Part shown: positions 50,928-60,447 of the stretch, piece after piece | Layout of the letters: every line of letters begins with the position of its first letter | How positions within the stretch are numbered: the first letter of the stretch is position 1 | DNA from: Hoylesella buccalis ATCC 35310 | GTDB taxonomy: Bacteria; Bacteroidota; Bacteroidia; Bacteroidales; Bacteroidaceae | Assembly: GCF_025151385.1 (NCBI RefSeq) | Contig: NZ_CP102287.1 | Location: 2,418,001-2,482,000 of the forward strand | DNA length: 64,000 nt | Reading direction: 5' to 3' | Translations under genes and position numbers: made by a program | Notes under the pieces: generated by a model | Databases searched by the model: none | What the model was told of the DNA's origin: nothing | The model's input: only the letters and a program-made list of their open reading frames with translations

Positions 50928-52193
50928 TTATTTTGTCTGCACCAAGAAGAGGCGATAGCCCCCTTTGAGCGTTACCTTGATGGTGCGCAGTTTCTTCTGA
51001 AGCAGCTGACTTGCACCTTGCATCACCCCACGGGCAGCCTCGGAGATAATTTGGTCTTTGGCAGAGGAAGCGAAGGTAAAGGATGTGCCCATTGAACCGC
51101 CGATGTTCGCCCCAACTTCCTTAAGCGCATTGATGTCCTCCGAACCGGGTATATACACACCCTCCTGTCCGTCCGTGTCGTATGCCGAGAGCTTGACGGC
51201 TATGATATGCCCACCAACCTCAATACTCTTAATGAGCAGGTGCATACGGTTGCCCTCAATCTTAGCAATGGCTATGAGTCGGCTTTGACGTGGAATGCGC
51301 AGTCCCTGCACCTTGGCAGTCTCCAGCAGACGAAGCACCACATTGTCGCCCTCCTTGAGCGTGGTCGTTCTGTCCACCACCACTTTGAGCGTGTTGCGCA
51401 TCGTGGGTGCAGCCGTACTTGTTAGCGAATGGAAGCCCATGTTGCGTGCTTTCGTGCCGTATTCCTTGATGAAATCTGCATCGCTCATCGGCTGACCGAG
51501 CGAAGACACCACCTGTTTACGTTCCGCCAAGACCTCCATAACTGGAGCGTTTGCTTGCATCTGCCCCTTTTCTGTTCCAATATCGGTGATTGTGGATGTG
51601 TTTCCTTTATCATTCGCAAAAGCATTCTCCAATGACGGAGGGACAGATGATGTCTTGGGCAGATACTTTGCTGCCATCTGATAGCTCTTTTCCATCAGGG
51701 CAAGCTGTCGTTTCTCTTCATTGTCCTCCCTGCTGTCTTTGGAAGCCAATTCCTTTTTGAGGTTGTCAATCTCCTGTCTCATTGCTTCACGCTCCTGCTC
51801 GTGCGGGTCGGGAGCGTAAAAAGAGTTCAACAGCCGATTATTCTCCTCATAGCGGTGCATCGAGTTTTCTATCTTTGCCGTCGATGCAGCCACTTGTGCA
51901 CGCTCCGCTTCCGAGGGGGCTGTGCTCTGTGCGAAGTAGTCCGACAGCTTGCCCATCTCTTCACGGGTTTGTTCTTCCTCGTGTGCCTTGTCGCCTAATT
52001 CGTAGGCTTTTAGCTTGTTGCCCGTAAGCTGCTCGGGCGTTGCCTGCGGAATACTGTCGTTCAAGCCCTGCTCGGCAGCAGTCTTATCCTTATCCGACGG
52101 TGCGAAGATAAACCACATTGAAAGGGCAAACAGCAGTCCTAATCCTCCGAAGACTAAGCCTTTCTTCATTTGTTCTTTCTGTTTATTATCCAT
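50928..52193 (-). CDS. traM: Conjugative transposon protein TraM
   Basis: A 421-residue protein with a short cytoplasmic N-terminus (MDNKQKEQMKKGLVFGG), one membrane segment (LLFALSMWFIFAP), a long charged coiled region and a C-terminal VirB10-like domain (GDNVVLRLLETAKVQGLRIP, YDTDGQEGVYIPGSEDINA). It probably spans the periplasm in the core complex. Start 52193 overlaps the traL stop by 8 nt. Confidence 0.92.
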   Translation of the reverse strand: MDNKQKEQMKKGLVFGGLGLLFALSMWFIFAPSDKDKTAAEQGLNDSIPQATPEQLTGNKLKAYELGDKAHEEEQTREEMGKLSDYFAQSTAPSEAERAQVAASTAKIENSMHRYEENNRLLNSFYAPDPHEQEREAMRQEIDNLKKELASKDSREDNEEKRQLALMEKSYQMAAKYLPKTSSVPPSLENAFANDKGNTSTITDIGTEKGQMQANAPVMEVLAERKQVVSSLGQPMSDADFIKEYGTKARNMGFHSLTSTAAPTMRNTLKVVVDRTTTLKEGDNVVLRLLETAKVQGLRIPRQSRLIAIAKIEGNRMHLLIKSIEVGGHIIAVKLSAYDTDGQEGVYIPGSEDINALKEVGANIGGSMGTSFTFASSAKDQIISEAARGVMQGASQLLQKKLRTIKVTLKGGYRLFLVQTK

Positions 52194-52488
52194 TGTTGTT
52201 GATTTTTTGATGATGTTGTAGGTAATAATTGTCGTGTAACTCATGCAATGTGCTGTTTGTCCCTATCGGACTGTCCACCAACTTTCCTTTGGGGATGATC
52301 AGTTTCTCCTTCTTTGGAGGAAGGAAGAACTGCGCTATCATCCAAAGCGAGCAGAGCAGATAGATGAAGCTCAGCCCATAGACGATAGCCTTGCGCTGCC
52401 TTATCGTGAGCCTTTCACACAGATGGCGGAGCCACAGGTGAAAGCGCAGATAGTGACGTGAGAGTAAAAAGTTTCTTTTCCTTGCCAT
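52186..52488 (-). CDS. traL: Conjugal transfer protein TraL (DUF3989)
   Basis: A 100-residue protein with one membrane segment (GLSFIYLLCSLWMIAQFFLP), preceded by a strongly basic N-terminus (RHLCERLTIRQRKAIVYG) and followed by a short periplasmic tail with LIIPKGKL. Size, topology and position between TraK and TraM define it. Confidence 0.88.
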   Translation of the reverse strand: MARKRNFLLSRHYLRFHLWLRHLCERLTIRQRKAIVYGLSFIYLLCSLWMIAQFFLPPKKEKLIIPKGKLVDSPIGTNSTLHELHDNYYLQHHQKINNNG

Positions 52489-52492
52489 AGCC

Positions 52493-53116
52493 TTATCGTT
52501 TATAAGTCTGTATGTCTCTGTTCTCCTTGACGAGGAAGTGTTCCATTAGAAATCCTTGCGGATTATTGTCTGAGCGGACAGAGTTCTGTAGCGTGCAGGT
52601 CGTAACAAGACTGCGCTCTGTAATGTTACTCTGACGGACGATAAACTGCCGTGCATAGGTCGTTACCGCATAGGGGTAAGTATTAAAGTTGCAACGGATA
52701 GAGTCCACCTCTATGCGCTGATTGATATTACCCGATATGGCACGGTTATAATAGCCTTTCTCCGCCAAGTCCTTATAATAATTGAAAGCCGACTTGTCGC
52801 ATAGCAGGAAGGCACGCTCCATGTTCCTCTCGATGGCGTCCTTGTCAGGTGCAATGGTGAAGAACAGCTCATGAAAACGACGCACATGCTCTCTTGCCTC
52901 TACGGGACGATTACGACTTGCATCCTGACTGAGAGCCAGCATGAGCGACTTTCCCTGGTCAAGCACATAGATTTTCTCCCGCTGCTCCTTGGCGAAGCTG
53001 TACGAGGCATAGACGGTATAACCGCTTACCGCCACGCAGACGATAGCAAAGACAAAGGCATAGAGTCTTATCTGTCTGAATGAGGTCTCGATATTACCAA
53101 GTGATTTGAATTCCAT
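52493..53116 (-). CDS. traK: Conjugative transposon protein TraK
   Basis: A 207-residue bitopic protein with a membrane segment (YAFVFAIVCVAVSGYTVYA) and a periplasmic NTF2-like, VirB8-type domain: DKDAIERNMERAFLLCDKSA, FNYYKDLAEKGYYNRAISGN, ITERSLVTTCTLQNSVRSDN. It serves as a scaffold of the secretion channel. It lies 4 bp before traL. Confidence 0.92.
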   Translation of the reverse strand: MEFKSLGNIETSFRQIRLYAFVFAIVCVAVSGYTVYASYSFAKEQREKIYVLDQGKSLMLALSQDASRNRPVEAREHVRRFHELFFTIAPDKDAIERNMERAFLLCDKSAFNYYKDLAEKGYYNRAISGNINQRIEVDSIRCNFNTYPYAVTTYARQFIVRQSNITERSLVTTCTLQNSVRSDNNPQGFLMEHFLVKENRDIQTYKR

Positions 53117-53166
53117 TTCTTTTTTCTTTTATATCTGTTGATTTATTAAGTATAGTTGCTCCATTT

Positions 53167-54204
53167 CTATTTTCCTTTGAGCAGTGCACCTTTGATACGC
53201 CCACCGACATTTCCCACAGCAGCACCTGCGCCTGCCATTGCAGCCTTGCCACCAGTATATGCACCTTGAGCGCCACGCTGTGCGGTCTGGTTGACATTGC
53301 GTCCGTAGGAGCCGATACCGCCACCAGCTTCAATAATCCACCCTGCCACGGTAGGTACACAGAAGTAGCCTACAATACCGATAAGGAAGAAGACGATGTA
53401 GTACCACGTTCCTGAATCAGGCAGATAGTTAGGGTCGCTGAGCGCATCGATGTCCTTCTGCATCATTAGCACCTGTATCTTGGTGAGTAGTGCCGTGAGG
53501 ATAGAACTGACAGGCAGCCACAGGTAGACAGAGATATAGCGTGAGAACCATGCCGTAAGTGAGCCTGCAAGACCATCCCATACGGCTATGCCGAACACGA
53601 TAGGTCCGAGTATCGAAAGGACAATCAGAATAAAGGTGCGAAGCGTGTCGATGATGAGTCCCGAAGCATGGAACAGCAATTCTAAAAAATCGTGTACCAA
53701 TTTCATGACCCATTGCTTGGTCTGATAGGCGGCACGCTCGGCATACATACCCGCTATCGTCACGGCATCCTCTGGACCGATAATGCCCATTTCCTCTATC
53801 TTCTGGTCAAACTTCTCGTTGGACACCAAGTAGGCCGTTTCGGGATTGCGCAGGTAGGCTTCCTCCTGCAACTTGTCCCGCTTGGCAGTAAGTTCTGCAA
53901 GGTTCCCCTCCTGCTGGTGTACCATCATCTCCGTTCCCTGCACTACAGGCGAGAGAACGGCATTCATCGTACCCAGTACGACTGTCGGGAAGAACATGAT
54001 GCAGAAGCCCAGCACGAAAGGTCGGAGAAGCGGAAAAACATCTATTGCCTCGGCACGGGCAATGGAAGCCCATACCCGAAGAGCAATATAAAAGAGTGCA
54101 CCCAAACCCGCAATACCCTTGGCAATGCCTGTCATCTGGGCACAGAGGGGCATCATCTCATCGTAGGTGGAGCGTAGCAGCTCATGTAAACTGGCAAAAT
54201 CCAT
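53167..54204 (-). CDS. traJ: Conjugative transposon protein TraJ
   Basis: A 345-residue polytopic inner-membrane protein, the VirB6-like part of the channel. Hydrophobic segments include GLGALFYIALRVWASIARA, LLRPFVLGFCIMFFPTVVLG, ILIVLSILGPIVFGIAVWDG and YYIVFFLIGIVGYFCVPTVA. A Gly/Ala-rich tail (GGKAAMAGAGAAVGNVGG) ends it. Start MDFASL at 54204 is preferred to a Met two codons earlier. Confidence 0.93.
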   Translation of the reverse strand: MDFASLHELLRSTYDEMMPLCAQMTGIAKGIAGLGALFYIALRVWASIARAEAIDVFPLLRPFVLGFCIMFFPTVVLGTMNAVLSPVVQGTEMMVHQQEGNLAELTAKRDKLQEEAYLRNPETAYLVSNEKFDQKIEEMGIIGPEDAVTIAGMYAERAAYQTKQWVMKLVHDFLELLFHASGLIIDTLRTFILIVLSILGPIVFGIAVWDGLAGSLTAWFSRYISVYLWLPVSSILTALLTKIQVLMMQKDIDALSDPNYLPDSGTWYYIVFFLIGIVGYFCVPTVAGWIIEAGGGIGSYGRNVNQTAQRGAQGAYTGGKAAMAGAGAAVGNVGGRIKGALLKGK

Positions 54205-54255
54205 AAGCAAAAGTGTTTTATGAAAGTTTTTTCAAGTTCTTTTTAGTCTGTGGAA

Positions 54256-54885
54256 TTACCAGTACCTGCTTGCCGTGTTGCCGTAGAGTGCCTTGACAGA
54301 GGCAAGGTCGTTCTTCTCACGAGCACGCACATAACTCACGGAGATATTCTTCCTTGTATAGTACGACACCAAGGAGCGGTATTCACGTAGTGTTGTATAG
54401 ATACGGTCTATCTGTTGCATGCGCTCGTGGTCGTTCATGGAGAAGACATTACTCTTGACGATGGACTTGAGTTCCTTCAGGCTTTCACCACTTTGCTCGA
54501 GTAGCTTGGTGTAGCCCGAAGCTATTGCGGCGAGTTCTGTCGGGCGGAAGTTCTTATCCGAGAGCATCTTCTTATACGAGGTGACATAAATCTCCGAGAT
54601 GTCGCCCACCATGAGAATACACTCCTTGACCTTATAGGCATCGCCAATAAGGTTATTCACTTTCTTCAAGGCATCGTAATACTTCTTGGTGTCGTTGTAG
54701 AGTTTTTCTACTTCCTTGAATCCATCCAAGGTGTTCTTCACCGTCTTGGAGGCTGTTGCTATCTCCTTGACCGTATTGGCAATGTTGCCGGCAAAGTTAC
54801 CGGGATCATAGACCGTCCACTGTGCGTGAGCTTTGGGAACTGAAAGGCTCAATCCTAAGAGAGCCATGAAAATGTACTTTTTCAT
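54256..54885 (-). CDS. traI: Conjugal transfer protein TraI (DUF4141)
   Basis: A 209-residue exported protein (signal peptide cut near AHAQ) with helical repeats: QWTVYDPGNFAGNIANTVKE, LYNDTKKYYDALKKVNNLIG, DHERMQQIDRIYTTLREYRS. The WxVxDPxNFxxNI start is the hallmark of DUF4141/VirB5-like pilus-tip proteins. It sits 28 bp after traG and before traJ; no separate traH gene is seen. Confidence 0.9.
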   Translation of the reverse strand: MKKYIFMALLGLSLSVPKAHAQWTVYDPGNFAGNIANTVKEIATASKTVKNTLDGFKEVEKLYNDTKKYYDALKKVNNLIGDAYKVKECILMVGDISEIYVTSYKKMLSDKNFRPTELAAIASGYTKLLEQSGESLKELKSIVKSNVFSMNDHERMQQIDRIYTTLREYRSLVSYYTRKNISVSYVRAREKNDLASVKALYGNTASRYW

Positions 54886-54913
54886 TGTTGCTATAGTTTT
54901 GATGGTTTATTAC

Positions 54914-57427
54914 TTATTTCTTTTTATTGTTTCTTTTCTCGTTGGCAAGTTGTCGGATAGCGGTCTCGATGTCGCCACCGATCTGTTCCGCACGCTGCAT
55001 GACCTCTACCTTCTCGGTTTCCTCCGTGGTGTAGGTCAGGTATTCCTCCATGCTCACTTCTGTGGCATAGACTGCACTCTGCATACCGCCCAGACCTATC
55101 CACACCTCCTTGTAGAGTCGGTTCGGGTCATTGTTTTGATTGATGGAGAGTATCTGGCTCTTTTCCTTTTCCGAAAGACCGAGCATCGCCTGTATACCAT
55201 CGAACTTGGTCATATACTTGCGCTGGTCGAGCAGTATCTTGCAGTCGGAGTTATTGATGATGCTCTCCTTGACAATGGGCGACTGGATGATATCGTCCAC
55301 CTCCTGAGTCACGACAATGGCTTCCCCGAAATACTTTCTCACCGTCTTATAGAGATACTTGATGTAATCTGCCATGTTTGCCGAAGCGATGGCTTTCCAC
55401 GCTTCCTCGATGAGTATCATCTTGCGGATACCCTTTAATCGACGCATCTTGTTGATGAAGGCTTCCATGATGATAATCGTTACCACTGGGAAAAGGTCTT
55501 TATTATCCTTCACTTGATCGATTTCAAAGACGATGAAGCGTTTGGAGAGCAGGTCGATGTTCTTGTCCGAGTTCAGCAGGAAATCATAACGACCGCCACG
55601 ATAGTATTGCTTCAATGTAGTTAAGAGGTTGTTGATGTTGAAGTCCGAGAGCGTTACCTTGATGTCACGCTTTTCCATATCCTTGCGGTACACATCTCGC
55701 AGATACTCATAGAAAGTGTTGAAGCAGGGAGTAATGCTCCTGTCCGAGCGTATCAACTCTATATAGGCATTCACGGCAGAACCGAGTTCGCCTGCTTCGG
55801 TCTTGGTGATATGTTCATCAGCACTTTTCCAAAGTGTAAGTAATAATGTGCAGATACTCTCCCTTTTCTCTACATCGAAGAAATTGTCATCGGTATAGAA
55901 AGGATTAAAAGAGATAGGATGTGCATCAGTATAGGTGAAATAGACCCCGTCCTCACCCTTGGTTTTGCGGTGGATGAGTTCACACAAGCCTTGATACGAG
56001 TTACCCGTATCAACCAAGAGGACGTGAGCCCCTTGCTCGTAATACTGGCGTACCATGTGGTTGGTAAAGAAAGACTTACCACTACCCGAAGGACCCAAGA
56101 TAAATTTGTTACGGTTGGTGATGACTCCCTTTTTCATCGGCAAATCCGATATGTCCAGATGAACTGGTTTTCCCGAAAGGCGGTCTGCCATCTTGATACC
56201 AAAGGGAGAGAGCGAATCCTTGTAGTTCGTCTCAGCGTTAAAAAAGCAGAGCGCAGGCTCTATAAATGTATAGAACGACTCTTCCGAAGGAAAATCGGCT
56301 GCATTGCCGGGAATGCCCGCCCAATAGAGCGTTGCCGCATCAATGGTATTGTGGCGAGGGTGGCATTCCATCAAAGCAAGGGCAGAGCCCACGTCATTCT
56401 TGATTTGGCGCAGTTCTTCCTTATCGCTACTCCATGCCAATACGTTGAAGTGAGCACGGATGGAGGTCAGTCCCTGTGAATGGGCAATATTGAGATACTC
56501 CTGTATCCACTCCTCGTTGATTTGGTTGCTACGGCTGTAGCGTGCCAGCGAGTGCATATTCCGTGCCTGTTTCTCGAAGCGTTCCAGATTGGCATCGCTG
56601 TCCTCAATGAAGATATACTGGTTATAGATGTGGTTACACGGCAACATCAGACCCACGGGAGCGGCAAAGGAAAGACGGCAGTCGCTCCTGTCGGTGGATA
56701 ACCGTTCATATCGGCTATCCGTACTCACACTTGTGGGCAAATCATCTGTATCGCTTAATGTATGTAAGCAGAGCATATTGTCGCCCACACGCACAAGGTC
56801 TGCGCCCAGACGGATGTCCTCCAAAGACGCATGCCCTTCTTCAGATAAAGAGAAATACCTGTCAAGCAGGCCACCCTTTTCATTTGTGCCAACTAACTCA
56901 TCTTCTGACATGCGGATGATCCTTATCTGTTCGGTATCGTTGATGATACGCTCGAACTGATCGACGGCTTCCATAAACTTCATCACCTCGTCTTTGTTGG
57001 TGATTTCTTTGGGAATGAGGTGTCCACGGCAGAGTGAAGAGAAGTTGCTCTGCTGCGCCATACGCTGCTTGTTCGTCTTAGTAAGGAAGAGATAGACCGA
57101 GTGGTATAGATACGGACGCTCGTTAAAATGCCGTTCAGAGGAACGGGCAAGGAAACTCAGTCCGCCATCGGAGAGTTTGCCTTGATAGTCCTCCTTGATG
57201 AACCAGTCCTGCTTGTGTACGATGCTGTAATTGGGTAGTACCTTGATTGCCTTATGCCAAGCAGAGTGCATTGCTTCGTATTCTGTTGAGGTAACGGTAA
57301 AGAGTTCGGGCAGCTCCACACGGAAAGCCACCGTGATGTCAGCATCTTTGCTCACCATGCACCCCTGCTCTACGGAGAGCAGTGGAAACTTCGACTCCAA
57401 GGTACTTATCTTACTGTTGTTTCTCAT
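54914..57427 (-). CDS. traG: TraG-family conjugation ATPase (VirB4-like)
   Basis: An 837-residue ATPase energising pilus assembly and transfer. The N-terminal CagE/TrbE-type domain (SKFPLLSVEQGCMVSKDADI) is followed by the P-loop GPSGSGKS (residues 445-452) in NKFILGPSGSGKSFFTNHMV. Walker B lies in RKMILIEEAWKAIASANMAD and the motif VTQEVDDIIQSPIVKESIIN is present. It overlaps traF by 4 nt (ATGA), and in CTnDOT nomenclature it is TraG. The frame is intact along its whole length. Confidence 0.95.
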   Translation of the reverse strand: MRNNSKISTLESKFPLLSVEQGCMVSKDADITVAFRVELPELFTVTSTEYEAMHSAWHKAIKVLPNYSIVHKQDWFIKEDYQGKLSDGGLSFLARSSERHFNERPYLYHSVYLFLTKTNKQRMAQQSNFSSLCRGHLIPKEITNKDEVMKFMEAVDQFERIINDTEQIRIIRMSEDELVGTNEKGGLLDRYFSLSEEGHASLEDIRLGADLVRVGDNMLCLHTLSDTDDLPTSVSTDSRYERLSTDRSDCRLSFAAPVGLMLPCNHIYNQYIFIEDSDANLERFEKQARNMHSLARYSRSNQINEEWIQEYLNIAHSQGLTSIRAHFNVLAWSSDKEELRQIKNDVGSALALMECHPRHNTIDAATLYWAGIPGNAADFPSEESFYTFIEPALCFFNAETNYKDSLSPFGIKMADRLSGKPVHLDISDLPMKKGVITNRNKFILGPSGSGKSFFTNHMVRQYYEQGAHVLLVDTGNSYQGLCELIHRKTKGEDGVYFTYTDAHPISFNPFYTDDNFFDVEKRESICTLLLTLWKSADEHITKTEAGELGSAVNAYIELIRSDRSITPCFNTFYEYLRDVYRKDMEKRDIKVTLSDFNINNLLTTLKQYYRGGRYDFLLNSDKNIDLLSKRFIVFEIDQVKDNKDLFPVVTIIIMEAFINKMRRLKGIRKMILIEEAWKAIASANMADYIKYLYKTVRKYFGEAIVVTQEVDDIIQSPIVKESIINNSDCKILLDQRKYMTKFDGIQAMLGLSEKEKSQILSINQNNDPNRLYKEVWIGLGGMQSAVYATEVSMEEYLTYTTEETEKVEVMQRAEQIGGDIETAIRQLANEKRNNKKK

Positions 57428-57759
57428 TGCTTCTTTCTTTTGGGTTGAAGGTTACAGATAAGGTGATAGACCGTCCGGCGGTTCACGAGGTAGCGTGGGT
57501 GCATTCTCACGGCTCCCTTTTTCATCAGCCCATATTGCCCGTACTTTCTATTCATGGTGAACGTTTGCCATACCACAAGGCTGGCACCCACTACACCTAT
57601 GACAAGACAGGTAATTTGGCTGACTCCACAGAGATAGAGCACGACCACGAGAATGAAGACAGCCAGCAACCCTCCCGCAAAGAGGAAGAGATACTGCGCC
57701 TTCAAGCCCTTGAACTCCACCGTCCGACCTACACCTTTGTTGATTTCCCACTCAGCCAT
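57424..57759 (-). CDS. traF: Conjugal transfer protein TraF (DUF4133)
   Basis: A 111-residue VirB3-like membrane protein: AEWEINKGVGRTVEFKGLKA, two adjacent hydrophobic segments (YLFLFAGGLLAVFILVVVLY and ITCLVIGVVGASLVVWQTF), and NRKYGQYGLMKKGAVRMHPR. Start 57759 matches the conserved N-terminus; a longer frame upstream is not supported. It ends overlapping traG. Confidence 0.92.
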   Translation of the reverse strand: MAEWEINKGVGRTVEFKGLKAQYLFLFAGGLLAVFILVVVLYLCGVSQITCLVIGVVGASLVVWQTFTMNRKYGQYGLMKKGAVRMHPRYLVNRRTVYHLICNLQPKRKKQ

Positions 57760-57761
57760 TG

Positions 57762-58064
57762 TTACAGGAAGAAAGAACGTAGGATGGTGGCAGCCACGAT
57801 GAGGAAGATACACGCACCGAACCAAGAGGCTGCGGTCTTGCTCGTATCGGGGTCGCCACTAGAGAACTTGTTATAGACTTTTATTCCTCCTATCAAGCCC
57901 ACCACGGCACCGATGGCATAGATGAGTTTTGTACCCGGGTCAAAGTAGGAGGTTACCATTTTGGTGGCTTCATTGATACCCGCCATTCCATTGCCCTGCG
58001 CATAAGCTCCTACGGTGGCGGCAGCCATCAGGAGCAGCATTGTGATTTTTTTTTTGTTGTTCAT
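57762..58064 (-). CDS. traE: Conjugal transfer protein TraE (DUF4134, pilin-like)
   Basis: A 100-residue VirB2-like protein. The signal peptide MNNKKKITMLLLMAAATVGA is cleaved near AYAQ, followed by two hydrophobic helices (LIYAIGAVVGLIGGIKVYNK and SWFGACIFLIVAATILRSF). Codons 3-6 contain a run of ten A, a slippage-prone tract. TraF follows after 2 bp. Confidence 0.92.
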   Translation of the reverse strand: MNNKKKITMLLLMAAATVGAYAQGNGMAGINEATKMVTSYFDPGTKLIYAIGAVVGLIGGIKVYNKFSSGDPDTSKTAASWFGACIFLIVAATILRSFFL

Positions 58065-58227
58065 TGCTGTTTTTATTTTAAGTTGTTAAACAAATTATTT
58101 TCTTTTTAGGGTGAAAGTGGCAAGGGGTAGCTCGGTTTTATCGTATGACAGATATTGGCAGATTGTTTTACTTTTGAGCCACCCCCGCATCACTTTACAA
58201 TTTTATAATAAGAGTAAGAACATTAGT

Positions 58228-58998
58228 TTACAGATAATATGACAGTGGACGATCACCCATATCGTCAGTTTCCGTCATCATATTGTCAGAAGAGTTCTTT
58301 CTGGAGTCATCGAAAGTGGACAATTCATCTGTCTGCTCTTCTCCTTCCTCTGCTCTTCGGATTTTATCCAGCAGGATGGACTGCTCACCTTGCATTTTGG
58401 CGACATACTCCTTGTATTTCTCCATAAAGTCAGTGCCTTTAAGTTGACCGACAATTTCCTTGACTTCGGCATCATCTACCTCATCACTGTTCTTACGCCA
58501 CTTTCTCATGCGACCTAAGTCACGTACGAGGATAGATTGACTGGATATCTCGCCATCTTCAGATGCGGACTCAATGGGCAGACTCAGCTCCTCGCGAGCA
58601 ACCTCGTTTTCGTCCTCTCTTTCCATCTCATAGCTAACCTCCATCTCGTTATCCTCTTCCTTCATATCATCTTTATTTTCGGAGTTTTGCGGTACAAAAT
58701 TATTACTATTCTGCTTTGAATTTTCTAATGATGAAGCAGAGGGAGCTTGTGGGATAATAGGGGAAATGGAACGGCTTTTGCCAATCAGTACAAACTCGGC
58801 TTGCTCCTCTGTTCCTTCTCCTTTTTGTCCGTCTTTTTTCTTCGTCGCTTCATTCTCCTTAGTCTGCTCATTGCCCTTTTTATTTTTCTTGATAAGGATG
58901 CCATACGGAGATACATACCGCATATAGAAGTACAGGATACCCAGCATTATCCAAATGATGATGAGTATCAGTATAAAACTGAAAAGTATTGTTTCCAT
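58228..58998 (-). CDS. TraD-position membrane protein of the tra operon
   Basis: A 256-residue protein with one N-terminal membrane segment (ETILFSFILILIIIWIMLGI, LYFYMRYVSPYG). A long, highly charged, Glu/Asp/Ser-rich cytoplasmic part follows (QGEGTEEQAEFVLIGKSRSI, EEDNEMEVSYEMEREDENEV). A conserved-looking C-terminal region is LVRDLGRMRKWRKNSDEVDD, AEVKEIVGQLKGTDFMEKYK. Position between the DUF3408 gene and traE corresponds to traC/traD of CTnDOT. The homology call is positional. It overlaps the DUF3408 gene by one to four bases, depending on which of two adjacent Met is used. Confidence 0.65.
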   Translation of the reverse strand: METILFSFILILIIIWIMLGILYFYMRYVSPYGILIKKNKKGNEQTKENEATKKKDGQKGEGTEEQAEFVLIGKSRSISPIIPQAPSASSLENSKQNSNNFVPQNSENKDDMKEEDNEMEVSYEMEREDENEVAREELSLPIESASEDGEISSQSILVRDLGRMRKWRKNSDEVDDAEVKEIVGQLKGTDFMEKYKEYVAKMQGEQSILLDKIRRAEEGEEQTDELSTFDDSRKNSSDNMMTETDDMGDRPLSYYL

Positions 58999-59522
58999 CA
59001 TAGTGTTATTGTTGTCTTGCGTCTTTGTTTTGCTGCCGCACTGTTGAGCAATTCCAAATGTTCACGCAGGTGTTCCCGAAGAATGTTGTCTATATATGCG
59101 GCTATGGAAACACGCTCCCCCAAGTCCTGCAACACGTTGCGCAGGTTCTGCAGCGTTTCCAGATTAATGGAGAAGGCTGTCCGCATTTGGGAACGGACGG
59201 GACGAAAGTACAGGGAACGGTACTCCTCGATGGAAAGGGATAGCCTGATGGGCTTTTCCATTCTCGGATTACTTTCTCTTCTTGTTTCCTTATCCCTTGT
59301 CTTCCCAGTTTCCTCCTCAGTTTCTTCTGCAAATTTCTCTTTTAACGTCTTTGCCTCTTTCGGGACTCTTTCCTCCTCTCGTGATGTTTCAGGCAAAGGC
59401 GCAGCTTCATCGGTCGGGTCGAAGGAGTTGGGAGTCGTTGCTGGTTCCACAACGACGTTGTCCTCTGCCATTTTCTTCAGCTTGGTTTCCAGCTGTTGCT
59501 TTCTTTCCTCAATCGTTGCCAT
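58998..59522 (-). CDS. DUF3408 conjugal transfer protein (TraB-like)
   Basis: A 174-residue acidic protein with a C-terminal DUF3408 domain: PIRLSLSIEEYRSLYFRPVR, TAFSINLETLQNLRNVLQDL, VSIAAYIDNILREHLREHLE. The N-terminal half is low-complexity. It lies directly after the ParA-like gene (14-nt overlap), as TraB does in CTnDOT-type operons. It may act with the ParA-like ATPase in DNA binding. Confidence 0.85.
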   Translation of the reverse strand: MATIEERKQQLETKLKKMAEDNVVVEPATTPNSFDPTDEAAPLPETSREEERVPKEAKTLKEKFAEETEEETGKTRDKETRRESNPRMEKPIRLSLSIEEYRSLYFRPVRSQMRTAFSINLETLQNLRNVLQDLGERVSIAAYIDNILREHLREHLELLNSAAAKQRRKTTITL

Positions 59523-60312
59523 TTTCTGATTTCGTTTTTAGTTTGAGACGTTGTATCAAATCTGATATGAGCTCATCCACTCCTGTGCCTCTTCTCAACC
59601 CCTTTGCGGGAGGCTGATAGGTGGAGCGAAACACTCCTCGTAGCCCGTATGTGGAAAGTTCGTGGGAGAAGCGGTGCATGGCATATACATAGCCGGGAAG
59701 GAGCGTGATTTGCTGCTCGTTGATGAACTTAGTATATTCGTCGATGATGACGTTCCTTACCCTTCTGTCCACCTTGTTCCAAAACAGTATGATGTCCTTT
59801 ATCCGGGAATCGGACATAGAAACTCCAATGTCCGTGATAGTCTTGGCGTATGCCAGACATGAGACCAAGGACTGGATGTCGGCTTCAAGCGGAGAAAGGA
59901 TATAGTCCATCTGAAGGGACAGCTCCATCAGCTCAGAGGTTCCTGCATGACCGGGGAAGTCGAACACGACCACCTGAAACTCCTCGTCATGGAGTCTCTC
60001 GATATGGTTACTGGCTGTTTTGACCGCATCACGGGGGGCGGACTTGTAAATTCGGTATGCTTGTTTACCGAATGTCTGAAAATACGCTTCCATCGACCTT
60101 GACAGTTCCTCGCTTTTCTGAATGACACTCTTCTCTCGCTCCCTGAGCTTGTAAAAGGAATCCTGTGACAAGTCGCAGTCCACCACGAAGAGATTGACAT
60201 CCTTCTCATAGAAAAGGATGCTACTTATGATTTCGGCAAGCGTACTTTTTCCCACTCCTCCCTTTTGCGAGGAGAACCCCAGAAAGAGGGGGTGTTGTTG
60301 TTTGTTCTCCAT
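59509..60312 (-). CDS. traA: ParA-family ATPase TraA
   Basis: A 267-residue ATPase with a deviant Walker A, SSQKGGVGKSTL (residues 15-26). VDCDLSQDSFYKLRE and the Walker B-like VVVFDFPGHAGTSELM follow. The protein is of the MinD/ParA type that begins the tra operon of CTnDOT-like elements (TraA). It is the first gene of the leftward operon, so its upstream region should hold the operon promoter; three tandem palindromes lie there. It overlaps the DUF3408 gene. Confidence 0.9.
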   Translation of the reverse strand: MENKQQHPLFLGFSSQKGGVGKSTLAEIISSILFYEKDVNLFVVDCDLSQDSFYKLREREKSVIQKSEELSRSMEAYFQTFGKQAYRIYKSAPRDAVKTASNHIERLHDEEFQVVVFDFPGHAGTSELMELSLQMDYILSPLEADIQSLVSCLAYAKTITDIGVSMSDSRIKDIILFWNKVDRRVRNVIIDEYTKFINEQQITLLPGYVYAMHRFSHELSTYGLRGVFRSTYQPPAKGLRRGTGVDELISDLIQRLKLKTKSENGND

Positions 60313-60447
60313 AATGATAATTTCTTAGTTTATATTATTTGTCTATTTGATGTTTGGATGTTCTTTTATTCTTAAGAGTTATTAGCAGACAGTTTGTTTT
60401 GACTACATTTGGTTCATACGATAGTCCTAAAGAACGATTTCGAGTTC

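Noticed and set aside
57157..57876. Plus-strand frames across traG/traF
   Set aside because: They are antisense to conserved transfer genes and show no independent support.
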